A stretch of 15,279 bases of DNA. Origin: Prevotella sp. CAG:617. Its GTDB lineage: Bacteria; Bacteroidota; Bacteroidia; Bacteroidales; Bacteroidaceae. A program made the position numbers and the translations under genes. The stretch is from positions 1 to 15,279 of the forward strand of contig FR903581.1 of the NCBI GenBank assembly GCA_000438115.1. Reading direction: 5' to 3'. Shown here one piece after another: positions 1 through 7,729 of this stretch; position 1 is the first letter of the stretch, and the number at the start of each line of letters is the position of its first letter. The notes under the pieces are model-generated. The model had not been told where the DNA came from and did not search any database. It was given only the letters and a program-made list of their open reading frames with translations.

Positions 1-1
1 C

Positions 2-2905
2 GACGTGCCCGACCATGGATACACCTACCAGTGGCTCAAAGACGGGACAGAGATTAGCGGCGCCACGCAGAACACTTACACCATCGACGCCATCAAAACG
101 AGCGACGCCGGGAGCTACACCTGCCGCGTGAGCAACGCGTGCTCGGAGAGCGTGTCGGTGCCAGCCACACTCACGGTGAACCGTTGCCCGCAGGTAATCA
201 ACTTCCCGGAGTTGCAGACAGTGACCTACGGCTGTCCGCCCATTGAGCTGCCCGCCACGACCAACAAGGAGCTCACGGTGACCTACCAGTCGACGAACAC
301 CGCCGTGGCCACCGTCGAAGGAAACACCCTCACCGTCGTCGGGCCGGGCGAGACCAACATCGTGGCCTCGCAGGCCGGCACAACGGACTACCTCGCAGCC
401 GCATCAGTCACGCGCACTCTTCGTGTCAACAAGATTGCGCAAACCATTAGTTTCGACGCCCCGCCGCGCAAGACCTACGGCGACCTGCCTTTCGACCTCC
501 CCGAGAAGAGTAGCGAGGGGCTCACACTCACCTACCGCGTCATCAACACCGAGGTGGCCACCGTCGAGGGGCACACGGTGACCATTGTGGGCGCAGGGAG
601 CACGGAAATCATCGCTTCGCAGGAGGGCGACGCCTACCATTATGCCGCCGCTCCCGTCACGCAGACCCTCACCGTGGACCGGGCCACACAGCGCATCACC
701 TTCCTCCCCATTGAGCCCCGCCGCTACGGCGACCCGCCCGTCACCCTGAACGAAGTGACCGACAAGGGGCTACCCATCACCTACACCGTAGCCGACACGA
801 CCGTCGCCCGCATAGACGGAAACATCGTCACACTCCAAGGCGTAGGACAAACGGCCATCACCGCCACACAGGCCGGCACAGCCAATTTCCTCCCCGCCGA
901 GGCCACTACGCAGACCCTCACCGTGACACGCGGGACACAGACCATCGCCCTTGGCCACATAGACAACAAAACGTTCGGCGACCCTGACTTCGAGCTCCCC
1001 GCGACGACCGACAAAGGCCTGCCGGTCAGCTATTCGAGCAGCGACACCACCGTGGCTCGACTGAACGGCCACCGGGTGCATATCACAGGCGTCGGGACCA
1101 CGCAAATCACGGCCACGCAAGCAGGCAACAACCTCTATGAACCCGCCGCAAGCATCACACTGCCCTTCACCGTGTCGCGCGCCTATCAGGAAATCACCTT
1201 CACACCGCTCCCAGCGTGCACCTACGGCGACGGCAGCATCGAGCTGAACGCCCAAAGCAACTCCGGCGTCCCGATCCGCTTCGTCTCGTCCGACACGACC
1301 GTAGCGCGCATCGCCGGCCACCGCGCCCTCATCGTCGGAGCGGGCCGCTGCACCCTCACGGCCTATGCAGAAAGCAGCGATAACTGGTTCGACGCCACAC
1401 CCGTAGCGCAGGAACTCACAGTGAACAAGGCGACGCAGACCATCAGCTTCGGTCCGCTCGAAGACTGTACCTATGGCGACAACCCCGTCCGCCTCGCGGC
1501 CACCGCTACGTCGGGGCTCGACGTGACGTTCCGCTCGTCTGCTTCGAGCGTCATCCTCATCGAAGGACAAACCGCCCGCATCGTCGGTGCGGGCGACGTC
1601 ACCATCACGGCCACGCAAGCAGGCGACAAGAACTACCTCAGTACCTCAGCCACCGCCACGCTGCACGTGAACAAAGCGCCACTGACGGTGAAGCCCGACA
1701 ACACCACCCGCCTCTACGGCGACGACAATCCCGAACTGACGCTCAGCTACGAAGGCTTCAAGAACGGCGACACGGAGTTTGACCTCGACCAACGTCCGAG
1801 AACCTCAACCGACGCCCGACGCGACTCGCCCGTCGGCGCGTATGACATCAGCGCCACGGCAGTCACCGACCACCGCTACACCATCACCTCCCTACGCGGC
1901 ACGCTCACCGTGGAGAAAGCCCCGCTCACCGTCCGCGCCGACGACGCCCGCCGCACCTACGGCGAGGCCAATCCGACGCTGGACTACACCTGCGAAGGGC
2001 TCAAACTGGGGCAGACGGCCTCCACGGCACTCAGCGTCAAGCCTGCGGTGACCACAACAGCCCGCACATCGAGTCCCGCCGGCACCTATCCCATTCAGGC
2101 CTCGGGCGCAGAAGCCGCCAACTACGCCATCACTTATGCGCCTGGCACGCTCACTGTGGACAAAGCGACGCTGAACGTGTGGATCGACAACGAAACCGTG
2201 GAATACGGCGACCAGCCCGAACTGCTTCCCCAATACAGCGGATGGAAACTGAACGACGACGAGGACGACCTCGACTTCCCACCCCGCGTGGTGACACAGG
2301 CTACGATCGCCTCCTACCCCGGGCGCTATCCCCTGACGCTCGAAGGCGGGCTCGACGACAACTATGCGTTCAGCCTGTCGACGGCATCGCGCTACCTGAC
2401 CATAGAGAAAGCGCCGCTCGACGTCTATGCACCAGACACGGCCAAAGTCTACGGAACACCTAACCCCGAATTCGTGCTCACCTACGTCGGGTTCAAGAAC
2501 GGCGAGACGGCGGACGACTTGGAGCGCCGCCCCACGGCCACGTGCTCCGCTACGGAGAGCTCGTGGTATGGCGAATACACCATCTACCTCAGCGGCGGAT
2601 ATGATTCACGCTACACGTTCAATTTGCACAACGGAAGTCTCGCCATCACCCGGCCGACCGGCATCTCCGCTACGCCGGCCGACGACAGCGATGTCCGACT
2701 CAGCAGCCGTGACGGCATCCTTGTCGTGCAGAGCCCACACGGACTGGACGTTATTGAGGTGTTCGATGCCTCTGGACGTCGCCTCACCCGACGGGAACAC
2801 CTGCCAGCAGGCGAGACCCGCATCGAAGTGAGCACACCGGGCGTCTGCGTAGTCCGTACGGTACGCAGCGGGAAAGTCCACGCCGAGAAAATCTACATTC
2901 ACTAA
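2..2905 (+). CDS. Secreted multi-domain Ig/MBG repeat protein with T9SS sorting domain (5' truncated)
   Basis: The reading frame is open from the left edge, so the true start lies outside; the first GTG (position 5) falls inside an Ig-like domain and is not a start. Numbering residues from that GTG: an Ig-like domain at 1-59 (Trp10, Cys40, and the typical DAGSYTC strand); six repeats of 82-83 residues at 60-557, each with a TYGD-type motif, a VARI/VATV-type strand and an ending like TQTLTVNK; four MBG-type repeats of 81-82 residues at 558-883, starting APLTV and carrying YGDxNPE and GxKNGxT motifs; and an 83-residue C-terminal domain at 884-966 ending GKVHAEKIYIH, which fits a type IX secretion (Por) sorting domain. 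Such proteins are exported by Sec, moved across the outer membrane by T9SS and usually attached to the surface. Role is inferred as adhesive or structural; no catalytic domain is visible in this part. The missing N-terminus could hold one. Codon use is rich in ACG, CTC and GTG, and neighbouring repeats have diverged at DNA level, so the array is old. Confidence 0.9.
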   Translation, partial: DVPDHGYTYQWLKDGTEISGATQNTYTIDAIKTSDAGSYTCRVSNACSESVSVPATLTVNRCPQVINFPELQTVTYGCPPIELPATTNKELTVTYQSTNTAVATVEGNTLTVVGPGETNIVASQAGTTDYLAAASVTRTLRVNKIAQTISFDAPPRKTYGDLPFDLPEKSSEGLTLTYRVINTEVATVEGHTVTIVGAGSTEIIASQEGDAYHYAAAPVTQTLTVDRATQRITFLPIEPRRYGDPPVTLNEVTDKGLPITYTVADTTVARIDGNIVTLQGVGQTAITATQAGTANFLPAEATTQTLTVTRGTQTIALGHIDNKTFGDPDFELPATTDKGLPVSYSSSDTTVARLNGHRVHITGVGTTQITATQAGNNLYEPAASITLPFTVSRAYQEITFTPLPACTYGDGSIELNAQSNSGVPIRFVSSDTTVARIAGHRALIVGAGRCTLTAYAESSDNWFDATPVAQELTVNKATQTISFGPLEDCTYGDNPVRLAATATSGLDVTFRSSASSVILIEGQTARIVGAGDVTITATQAGDKNYLSTSATATLHVNKAPLTVKPDNTTRLYGDDNPELTLSYEGFKNGDTEFDLDQRPRTSTDARRDSPVGAYDISATAVTDHRYTITSLRGTLTVEKAPLTVRADDARRTYGEANPTLDYTCEGLKLGQTASTALSVKPAVTTTARTSSPAGTYPIQASGAEAANYAITYAPGTLTVDKATLNVWIDNETVEYGDQPELLPQYSGWKLNDDEDDLDFPPRVVTQATIASYPGRYPLTLEGGLDDNYAFSLSTASRYLTIEKAPLDVYAPDTAKVYGTPNPEFVLTYVGFKNGETADDLERRPTATCSATESSWYGEYTIYLSGGYDSRYTFNLHNGSLAITRPTGISATPADDSDVRLSSRDGILVVQSPHGLDVIEVFDASGRRLTRREHLPAGETRIEVSTPGVCVVRTVRSGKVHAEKIYIH

Positions 2906-2928
2906 GGACAACCTCCCCAAAGCCCTAC

Positions 2929-2964
2929 GTTTCGCCCCGACCGCTCCACCGGCCGGGGCGAAAC
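2929..2964 (+). terminator. Hairpin after the repeat-protein gene
   Basis: A perfect 11-bp inverted repeat (GTTTCGCCCCG at 2929-2939, CGGGGCGAAAC at 2954-2964) with a 14-nt loop begins 23 nt after the stop codon. No T-run follows, only ATAAAG, so this is a probable transcription end or mRNA 3' stabiliser rather than a textbook intrinsic terminator. Confidence 0.6.
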
Positions 2965-3016
2965 ATAAAGACACGCCCGCCCTGCACACAAAGCACCTTA
3001 AAAAAAACTTGACCTC

Positions 3017-3928
3017 ATGAAACGAAATTCCCTGAAATGGGTCGCCAGCCTGCTGATTCTGGCTGCTGCGGCTTCCGGCATCAGCCTGAAAAAAACCGAC
3101 CTGATATCTCCTGATTCTGCCGCCGCGCTGAATGACTTCGCCACAGGCCATGCGTTAGACAATGCAGACGAGCCGGCCACGAATCCCGCGGCTACCAGCC
3201 CGACAAATGCGTCACAAGCGGCCGGCCACGGGCGCCTCATTGAGCAACCCGCCCGCATCGGTCACGGCGTAAACGAGCGCATCGTCAGCCACACGGGCTT
3301 TACGCTCTCGTTCAACCGCACCCACATGCAGCCCAACTGGGTGGCCTGGGAACTGACGGCGGATGAAACCGAAGGTTCCACCTCACGCTCCGACGACTTC
3401 CAGCCCGACCCCCTGCTGCCGCAGCCGCAGCAGGTGACCACCGCCGACTACACGCGCAGCGGCTACGACCGCGGCCACCAGTGCCCCTCGGCCGACATGA
3501 AATGGAGCGAACAGGCCATGCGCGAGTGCTTCTACATGAGCAACATCTGCCCGCAGGACCCGCAGCTCAACCGCGGCAGCTGGGCCACGCTCGAAAAAGC
3601 CTGCCGCCGCTGGGCCAAGGCCGAGGGCAGCGTCTACATCGTGTGCGGCCCCGTGTTCCAGTCGGGCCGGAAGCGCCGCACCATCGGGCGCGACCACACC
3701 ATCAGTGTGCCCGACGGGTTCTACAAGGTAGTGCTCTCGCTGCGCAAGGGCCACGAAAAGGCCATCGGCTTCTACTTCCGCAACTCCTCGGCCCGCCAGA
3801 GCATGGAGGAGGCCGCCCGCACCGTGGACGAGATTGAGGAGATGACGGGCATCAACTTCTACGTCAACCTGAACCGCAGCCTCGAAACGCGCCTCGAAAA
3901 GACGGCCAGTCTCAAGGACTGGCACTGA
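3017..3928 (+). CDS. DNA/RNA non-specific endonuclease (NUC1/Serratia nuclease family), exported
   Basis: A 303-residue protein of the beta-beta-alpha-metal nuclease family, which cuts DNA and RNA without sequence preference using one Mg ion. The signature DRGH is at 151-154 with His154 as the predicted general base. Asn176 (in MSNICPQ), Asn185 (metal ligand) and Glu193 (in WATLEKA) follow at spacings of 22, 31 and 39 residues from His154, close to the Serratia nuclease pattern His89, Asn110, Asn119, Glu127. So the active site looks complete. Residues 1-22 form a basic then hydrophobic segment, a signal peptide or single anchor; 35-78 is an Ala/Thr/Asn/Pro-rich linker; the catalytic domain spans about 86-295. 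Export would put it in the periplasm or outside, where nucleic-acid scavenging or DNA turnover is likely. No immunity gene is seen nearby, which fits an exported enzyme. ATG at 3017 is chosen because it starts directly at the signal-like segment. No clear TAnnTTTG promoter was found in the 111 nt upstream. Confidence 0.9.
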   Translation: MKRNSLKWVASLLILAAAASGISLKKTDLISPDSAAALNDFATGHALDNADEPATNPAATSPTNASQAAGHGRLIEQPARIGHGVNERIVSHTGFTLSFNRTHMQPNWVAWELTADETEGSTSRSDDFQPDPLLPQPQQVTTADYTRSGYDRGHQCPSADMKWSEQAMRECFYMSNICPQDPQLNRGSWATLEKACRRWAKAEGSVYIVCGPVFQSGRKRRTIGRDHTISVPDGFYKVVLSLRKGHEKAIGFYFRNSSARQSMEEAARTVDEIEEMTGINFYVNLNRSLETRLEKTASLKDWH

Positions 3929-3929
3929 G

Positions 3930-3973
3930 CCGGCACGCCCGTTTCGGACAGACAAGGTGCCGGACAGTTTTTT
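3930..3973 (+). terminator. Probable intrinsic terminator of the nuclease gene
   Basis: CCGGCAC (3930-3936) can pair with GTGCCGG (3957-3963), and a T6 run follows at 3968-3973. The hairpin starts right at the TGA stop. The loop is long (20 nt) and GTGCCGG occurs twice more downstream (3978, 4020), so alternative pairings exist. Confidence 0.5.
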
Positions 3974-4138
3974 CCAGGTGCCGGCTAACAGAATAAATGT
4001 CCGACCTTGTCCAGGAAAAGTGCCGGACGTTTTCTTTTTCCCGTCCGGCCGGACAAAACACATGTTTTTTCAAAAACTTTCCGTACCTTTGTTTTCGGAA
4101 AAGAACAGATTGGCCCGTTTTGGCTGCCCTGTCCGAAA
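3942..4138 (+). repeat. GTCCG/CGGAC-rich intergenic repeat cluster
   Basis: This stretch holds seven copies of CGGAC or its complement GTCCG (3945, 3961, 3999, 4024, 4043, 4050, 4131). It includes an imperfect inverted repeat GACAAGGTGCCGGACA (3951-3966) versus TGTCCGACCTTGTC (3999-4012), a 12-bp palindrome GTCCGGCCGGAC (4043-4054), three direct GTGCCGG copies at 3957, 3978 and 4020 (spacings 21 and 42), and a 10-bp inverted pair TTTCGGACAG (3942-3951) and CTGTCCGAAA (4129-4138) at its two ends. A 13-mer from it recurs inverted at 7840-7852. It could be a REP-like or MITE-like element; no transposase or target duplication was found. Confidence 0.5.
4061..4091 (+). promoter_or_regulatory. Bacteroidetes-type promoter for the 4171-7333 operon
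   Basis: A -7 box TACCTTTG at 4084-4091 matches TAnnTTTG exactly. The -33 position 19 nt upstream reads CATG (4061-4064), a weak match to TTTG. Transcription would start near 4098, leaving a leader of about 70 nt. The -7 box sits between TTTCCG (4078-4083) and CGGAAA (4096-4101). This promoter decides the start of the next gene: reading open upstream to 3997 would place the start before the promoter. Confidence 0.7.
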
Positions 4139-4170
4139 AAACGACAATAACCTTAAAACAAACCGCATAC

Positions 4171-5787
4171 ATGTCACAAAAAAGGAAACCACGCCAGGCG
4201 GCAACAGCAACCGCCGCGCGTGCCCCACAAAAGTCAGCAGCCGCCAAGCCGCACCGGCACATCAGGCTGCCCCGCTTTTCGAGCTACATTGTCACGTTTG
4301 CCGTGCTGTGGTTCTTCTGCAGCTGCTACTACGGCGACGTGTTCTACATGGCCAACCAGTACAGCTATTTTGCCTTTGATTCCACACTGATGCACTTTCT
4401 GCTTCAGCAACCCATGGGCTGGCTCATGGCCGCGGGCCGCATGTTGCTCACCACGTTCCGCTATCCGGCACTGGGCGGCGCCCTGCTGGCGCTGATGCTT
4501 ACCCTCTCGGCCCGTCTGCTGATTTACATCCTGCGCCTGCCGCCGCGCGCCCGCTGGACGGGCAATCTGGTGGCGTTTGCGCCGGTAGCCTACTTCATGT
4601 ACCTGAACTATAACCTCTACTACCAGTCGGAGCCGTCCATCGTATTTACGCTCCCGCTGGTCATGCTCGTAGTGCTGGCCGTAGTGGCCCTCGTGGTGCG
4701 CCTCGTTACGGGCCATCACCTGCAGTGCTCCCTGCGCGGCAGCGACGATGACACACCCGCCAGCCGTGCCCTGAGCCTGGTGGCTGCACTGGTGCTGACC
4801 ATCGGTATATTCGGCTATGCCCAGGCCGTGCCGCAGCAAAACACGCGCCTCGTATGCACCATGCAGCGCATGCTTGAGCAGCGCAACTGGGAGGGCATGC
4901 GCCAATGCGGCCTGGAAGCCCGTCACCCCGACCGCTGCGTGGCAGCCTACTACGCCCTGGGCCTGATGCAGCTGGACCTGCTGCCCGACGAGCTCTTTGC
5001 CATCCACTACCAATACCCCAAGGTATCCATCGACAACCGGGCGGGCGAGCATCTGGAAGGGGCCGAACTGTACACGGGCGACCTCAACTTATACTCCGGC
5101 CTCATCAACCCCGCCTATCAGGAAGCCATGACAAGCTTCGTGAGCGACGGCCCGTCGGTCATCACCGTCAAGATGATGGCGCTGTGCGCCGTGCTCAACG
5201 GCGAGAAAGCCCTGGCCCGACGCTACTTCCACATGTTGCGCCAGCAACCGTTTGAAGGAGCCTTTATCGAGAAATACGAGCCGCTCATCCAGCATCCCGA
5301 AAAGCTGGCGGACTATCCCGAGCTGAAGCTGGCCTACGACCTGCGCCCCATGAGAGACAGTTTTGAGCAGTTCTACAAGCAACCGCTCTTCCTGGGCTAC
5401 TATACCGAAATCAACTCGGCCCGCGTGCTGCAGGCCCTGCGCCTGTCATACGCCGCCTGCCTCTACGCCAAAGCCCTGCCCCAACTGGCCCAGCGCGTAG
5501 CCTTTATGCGCGGACAGCAGCTGCCGCAGCCGGTTGAGGACGCCCTGGCCATCATGTCTCTGCAACACCCCGAAGTGCTGAAGCTGCACCCCATCAGCCA
5601 GTTCACGCAGATGCGGCTGCAGGAATTCCTCTCGCGTGTAGCACAGCTGGGCGTGGAAGACCGCAAGAAAACGGGCGACATGCTCCGCGACGACTACGAG
5701 AACTATTACCCATTCTACTATTTCTTTGAAAATCTTCCGGAAAATGCCCCCAAGGCATCATCCGACCAGAAAGGAGGCGTAAACTGA
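4171..5787 (+). CDS. Polytopic membrane protein with large helical C-terminal domain (DUF6057-like)
   Basis: A 538-residue protein of unknown function. The N-terminus is basic (KRKPRQ, then Ala/Lys-rich to about residue 35). Hydrophobic segments follow at about 37-53, 98-121, 131-148, 155-180 and 199-219. The remaining 320 residues are soluble and helical, with paired-helix patterns (for example around 225-270) suggestive of TPR-like repeats. With a cytoplasmic basic N-terminus and five spans, the C-terminal domain would face the periplasm, but the segment at about 72-95 could be a sixth span and reverse this. It resembles proteins annotated DUF6057 in Bacteroidales; that link is from memory. 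The start at ATG 4171 is chosen over an in-frame ATG at 3997 because a promoter lies at 4084-4091 and the intervening translation has no protein-like character. It is followed after 1 nt by a haem-motif lipoprotein, so the two are very likely co-transcribed and work together. Confidence 0.85.
   Translation: MSQKRKPRQAATATAARAPQKSAAAKPHRHIRLPRFSSYIVTFAVLWFFCSCYYGDVFYMANQYSYFAFDSTLMHFLLQQPMGWLMAAGRMLLTTFRYPALGGALLALMLTLSARLLIYILRLPPRARWTGNLVAFAPVAYFMYLNYNLYYQSEPSIVFTLPLVMLVVLAVVALVVRLVTGHHLQCSLRGSDDDTPASRALSLVAALVLTIGIFGYAQAVPQQNTRLVCTMQRMLEQRNWEGMRQCGLEARHPDRCVAAYYALGLMQLDLLPDELFAIHYQYPKVSIDNRAGEHLEGAELYTGDLNLYSGLINPAYQEAMTSFVSDGPSVITVKMMALCAVLNGEKALARRYFHMLRQQPFEGAFIEKYEPLIQHPEKLADYPELKLAYDLRPMRDSFEQFYKQPLFLGYYTEINSARVLQALRLSYAACLYAKALPQLAQRVAFMRGQQLPQPVEDALAIMSLQHPEVLKLHPISQFTQMRLQEFLSRVAQLGVEDRKKTGDMLRDDYENYYPFYYFFENLPENAPKASSDQKGGVN
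5771..5777 (+). promoter_or_regulatory. Shine-Dalgarno-like AAGGAGG inside the operon
   Basis: AAGGAGG lies 11 nt before ATG 5789, within the last codons of the upstream gene. Strong Shine-Dalgarno sites are rare in Bacteroidota. Because the stop codon is only 1 nt from the next start, coupling by re-initiation could act instead, and the match could simply reflect the Lys-Gly-Gly codons. Confidence 0.4.
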
Positions 5788-5788
5788 C

Positions 5789-7333
5789 ATGAACATCTCA
5801 CCCCGACATCTCATATTCACCCTGCTGCTGGGCGGCCTGCTGACAGCCTGCAAGCAGGAGGCCGTTGTGCCCACCGACAGCCGGCCGGCCACAGCCGCGC
5901 TGCAAATGTATCCCGACTACCGCGACGTGACGCTGCCGCCCAACATAGCCCCGCTCAACTTCATGGTGCGCAACGCGGCCGACAACTACGTGGCCACCTT
6001 TGAAGCCAAAGGCCGCCAGGCGGTGGCCGGACGGGAGGACGGAAAAATAGAAATTGACACCACCGAGTGGCGGGCCCTGACCCGCGCGGCCCGCGGCGGC
6101 GACATCAAGGTGACGGTATATGCCGAAACTGACGGCACCTGGCAGCGCTATCCGGAATACACGCTCCACGTGGCTCAGGAGGACATCGACCCCTACCTGT
6201 CCTACCGACTCATCGAGCCGGGCTATGAGCTCTACCGTCAGGTGGGTCTCTACCAGCGCAACCTGACCAACTTTGAGGTGCAGACCATTTATGAAAACAA
6301 CCGGGCGCCCGAGCGCGAGGACGACCACTGCGTCAACTGCCACAACTATCAGAACTACAGCACCGCACGCATGCTCTTCCACGTGCGCGGCAACCACGGC
6401 GGCACCATACTGGCCGAAAACGGCAAGATACGCCGTCTGGCCCTGAAAGGCGACTCCATACTCAGCGCTGCCGTTTATCCCTCATGGCATCCCACGAAAA
6501 ACCTGCTCGTCTTCTCAACCAACAAGACGGGACAGGCCTTCCACACCCTCGACAAGCAGAAAATTGAGGTAATGGACGAGGCTTCGGACCTGATTTTCTA
6601 CGACGTGGACCACAACACGGTGCGCAACATCATCCGGACGCCGGGCACACTGGAAAACTTCCCGTGCTGGAGCCCCGACGGCCGCAAGGTGTACTACTGC
6701 GCCGCCACCCTGCCCGACTTGAAGACGCAGCCCAACTCGCTTCACAGCAGAATAATCGTGAACCAGTACGACAGCCTGCGCTACAACCTCATGAGCATCG
6801 ACTTTGACGAGCGCACGCAAACCTTCAGCAACCCGCAGCTGGTGGTCGACTGCGTGGCCATGAACAAGAGTGTCAGCGTGCCGCGCGTCAGCCCCGACGG
6901 ACGCTACCTGCTCTTTACGCTGGGCGACTTCGGGCAGTTCCACATCTGGCACAAGTCGTCCGACCTCTACGTAAAGGACCTGCAGACGGGCCGCGTTTAT
7001 CCGCTGACCGAGGCCAACAGCCCCGACGTCGACAGCTACCACACCTGGAGCAGCAACGGGCGCTGGATTGTGTTCAGCTCACGCCGCGACGACGGCTCAT
7101 ACACCCGCCCCTACATTGCCTACTTTGACCGCCAGGGCCGCGCCCACCGCGCCTTCATGCTGCCGCAGGAAGACCCCGAAACCAACCTGCTGCTCATGAA
7201 GAGCTACAACGTGCCGGAACTGACCAGAGACGCCGTGCGCTACTCGCCTGAAGACTTCAAGAAAGCCGTCTACGGCCCCGACGAGCCCGTCAGAAACGAG
7301 GAGAAACAGCCCATCCGGACGGAAATTCCCTAA
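5789..7333 (+). CDS. Lipoprotein with c-type haem motif and PD40/TolB-like beta-propeller
   Basis: A 514-residue predicted lipoprotein. The signal peptide ends in a lipobox LLTAC with Cys21 as the lipidation site, followed by KQE. Residues 35-130 form a beta-rich domain without clear family. A single CVNCH motif at 181-185 is a covalent haem c attachment site (Cys181, Cys184, His185). Residues about 225-460 carry WD40-like/PD40 propeller signatures: PSWHPTKNLLVFST, FPCWSPDGRKVYY (291-303), VPRVSPDGRYLLFT and TWSSNGRWIVFSSRRDD. The distal haem ligand is not obvious; nearby His or Met residues (His198, Met195, His203) are candidates. It likely sits on a membrane facing the periplasm, beside the polytopic protein encoded just upstream. 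An electron-transfer or redox-sensing role is inference; no substrate can be named. Start chosen at the ATG that yields the signal peptide. Confidence 0.88.
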   Translation: MNISPRHLIFTLLLGGLLTACKQEAVVPTDSRPATAALQMYPDYRDVTLPPNIAPLNFMVRNAADNYVATFEAKGRQAVAGREDGKIEIDTTEWRALTRAARGGDIKVTVYAETDGTWQRYPEYTLHVAQEDIDPYLSYRLIEPGYELYRQVGLYQRNLTNFEVQTIYENNRAPEREDDHCVNCHNYQNYSTARMLFHVRGNHGGTILAENGKIRRLALKGDSILSAAVYPSWHPTKNLLVFSTNKTGQAFHTLDKQKIEVMDEASDLIFYDVDHNTVRNIIRTPGTLENFPCWSPDGRKVYYCAATLPDLKTQPNSLHSRIIVNQYDSLRYNLMSIDFDERTQTFSNPQLVVDCVAMNKSVSVPRVSPDGRYLLFTLGDFGQFHIWHKSSDLYVKDLQTGRVYPLTEANSPDVDSYHTWSSNGRWIVFSSRRDDGSYTRPYIAYFDRQGRAHRAFMLPQEDPETNLLLMKSYNVPELTRDAVRYSPEDFKKAVYGPDEPVRNEEKQPIRTEIP

Positions 7334-7361
7334 AGGCAAGAAAATTTTTCGGGATTAAGCG

Positions 7362-7391
7362 CTTGATTTTAAAATAATTTGCCTAACTTTG
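7362..7391 (+). promoter_or_regulatory. rpsO promoter
   Basis: The -7 box TAACTTTG (7384-7391) is an exact TAnnTTTG match, and CTTG (7362-7365) lies 18 nt upstream as -33 box. The start would be near 7398, giving a leader of about 34 nt. An 8-bp palindrome AAGCGCTT (7356-7363) overlaps the -33 box. No terminator was seen between the preceding stop and this promoter, so read-through from upstream is possible. Confidence 0.75.
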
Positions 7392-7431
7392 CAGCCGCTA
7401 TTAAGCACAAACGTTTTTTAATTATCACATT

Positions 7432-7701
7432 ATGTATTTAGATTCTGCAAAGAAGAAAGAGATCTTTGGACAGTACGGAAAGTCTAACGTGGATACTGGT
7501 TCCGCTGAGAGCCAGATTGCCTTGTTTTCATACCGTATTTCCCATTTGACGGAGCACATGAAGGCCAACCGTAAAGATAATACAACTGAAAGGGCCTTGG
7601 TATGTATGGTAGGTAAGCGCCGCGCGCTGCTCAACTACCTGAAGAACAAAGACATTGAGCGCTATCGTGCCATTGTCAAGAAGTTGGGTCTGCGTAAGTA
7701 A
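7432..7701 (+). CDS. rpsO: 30S ribosomal protein S15
   Basis: An 89-residue protein of full normal S15 length. S15 binds helices 20-22 of 16S rRNA and helps fold the platform of the small subunit. Recognisable family stretches are TGSAESQIALFSYRISHLTEHM (about residues 22-43), the conserved LVCMVGKRRALLNYL (59-73) and the C-terminal YRAIVKKLGLRK. Codons are less GC-rich than those of the neighbours (GTT, TCT and AAG frequent), as expected for a highly expressed ribosomal gene. It has its own promoter and terminator, so it is a monocistronic unit. In other bacteria S15 can repress its own mRNA; the short leader here shows no obvious site for that. Confidence 0.98.
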   Translation: MYLDSAKKKEIFGQYGKSNVDTGSAESQIALFSYRISHLTEHMKANRKDNTTERALVCMVGKRRALLNYLKNKDIERYRAIVKKLGLRK

Positions 7702-7729
7702 GCCCCGCGCTTCGGCAAAAAGACAAAAC

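Noticed and set aside
770..1618. Long antisense open frame opposite the repeat protein
   Set aside because: It mirrors the codon bias of the sense gene and its translation (Gly/Arg/Val/Asp-rich) has no recognisable domain.
182..2653. Repeat array considered as tandem DNA repeat or CRISPR-like array
   Set aside because: The repeats are about 246-249 nt protein domains with diverged DNA; there are no identical short repeats with unique spacers.
3942..4138. Complete insertion sequence or transposon
   Set aside because: There is no transposase gene and no flanking target duplication; only short inverted ends are seen, so it is listed as a repeat cluster.
3997..4170. N-terminal extension of the polytopic membrane protein by 58 residues
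   Set aside because: The promoter -7 box at 4084-4091 lies inside it, and the translation is repeat-derived and not protein-like; ATG 4171 fits better.
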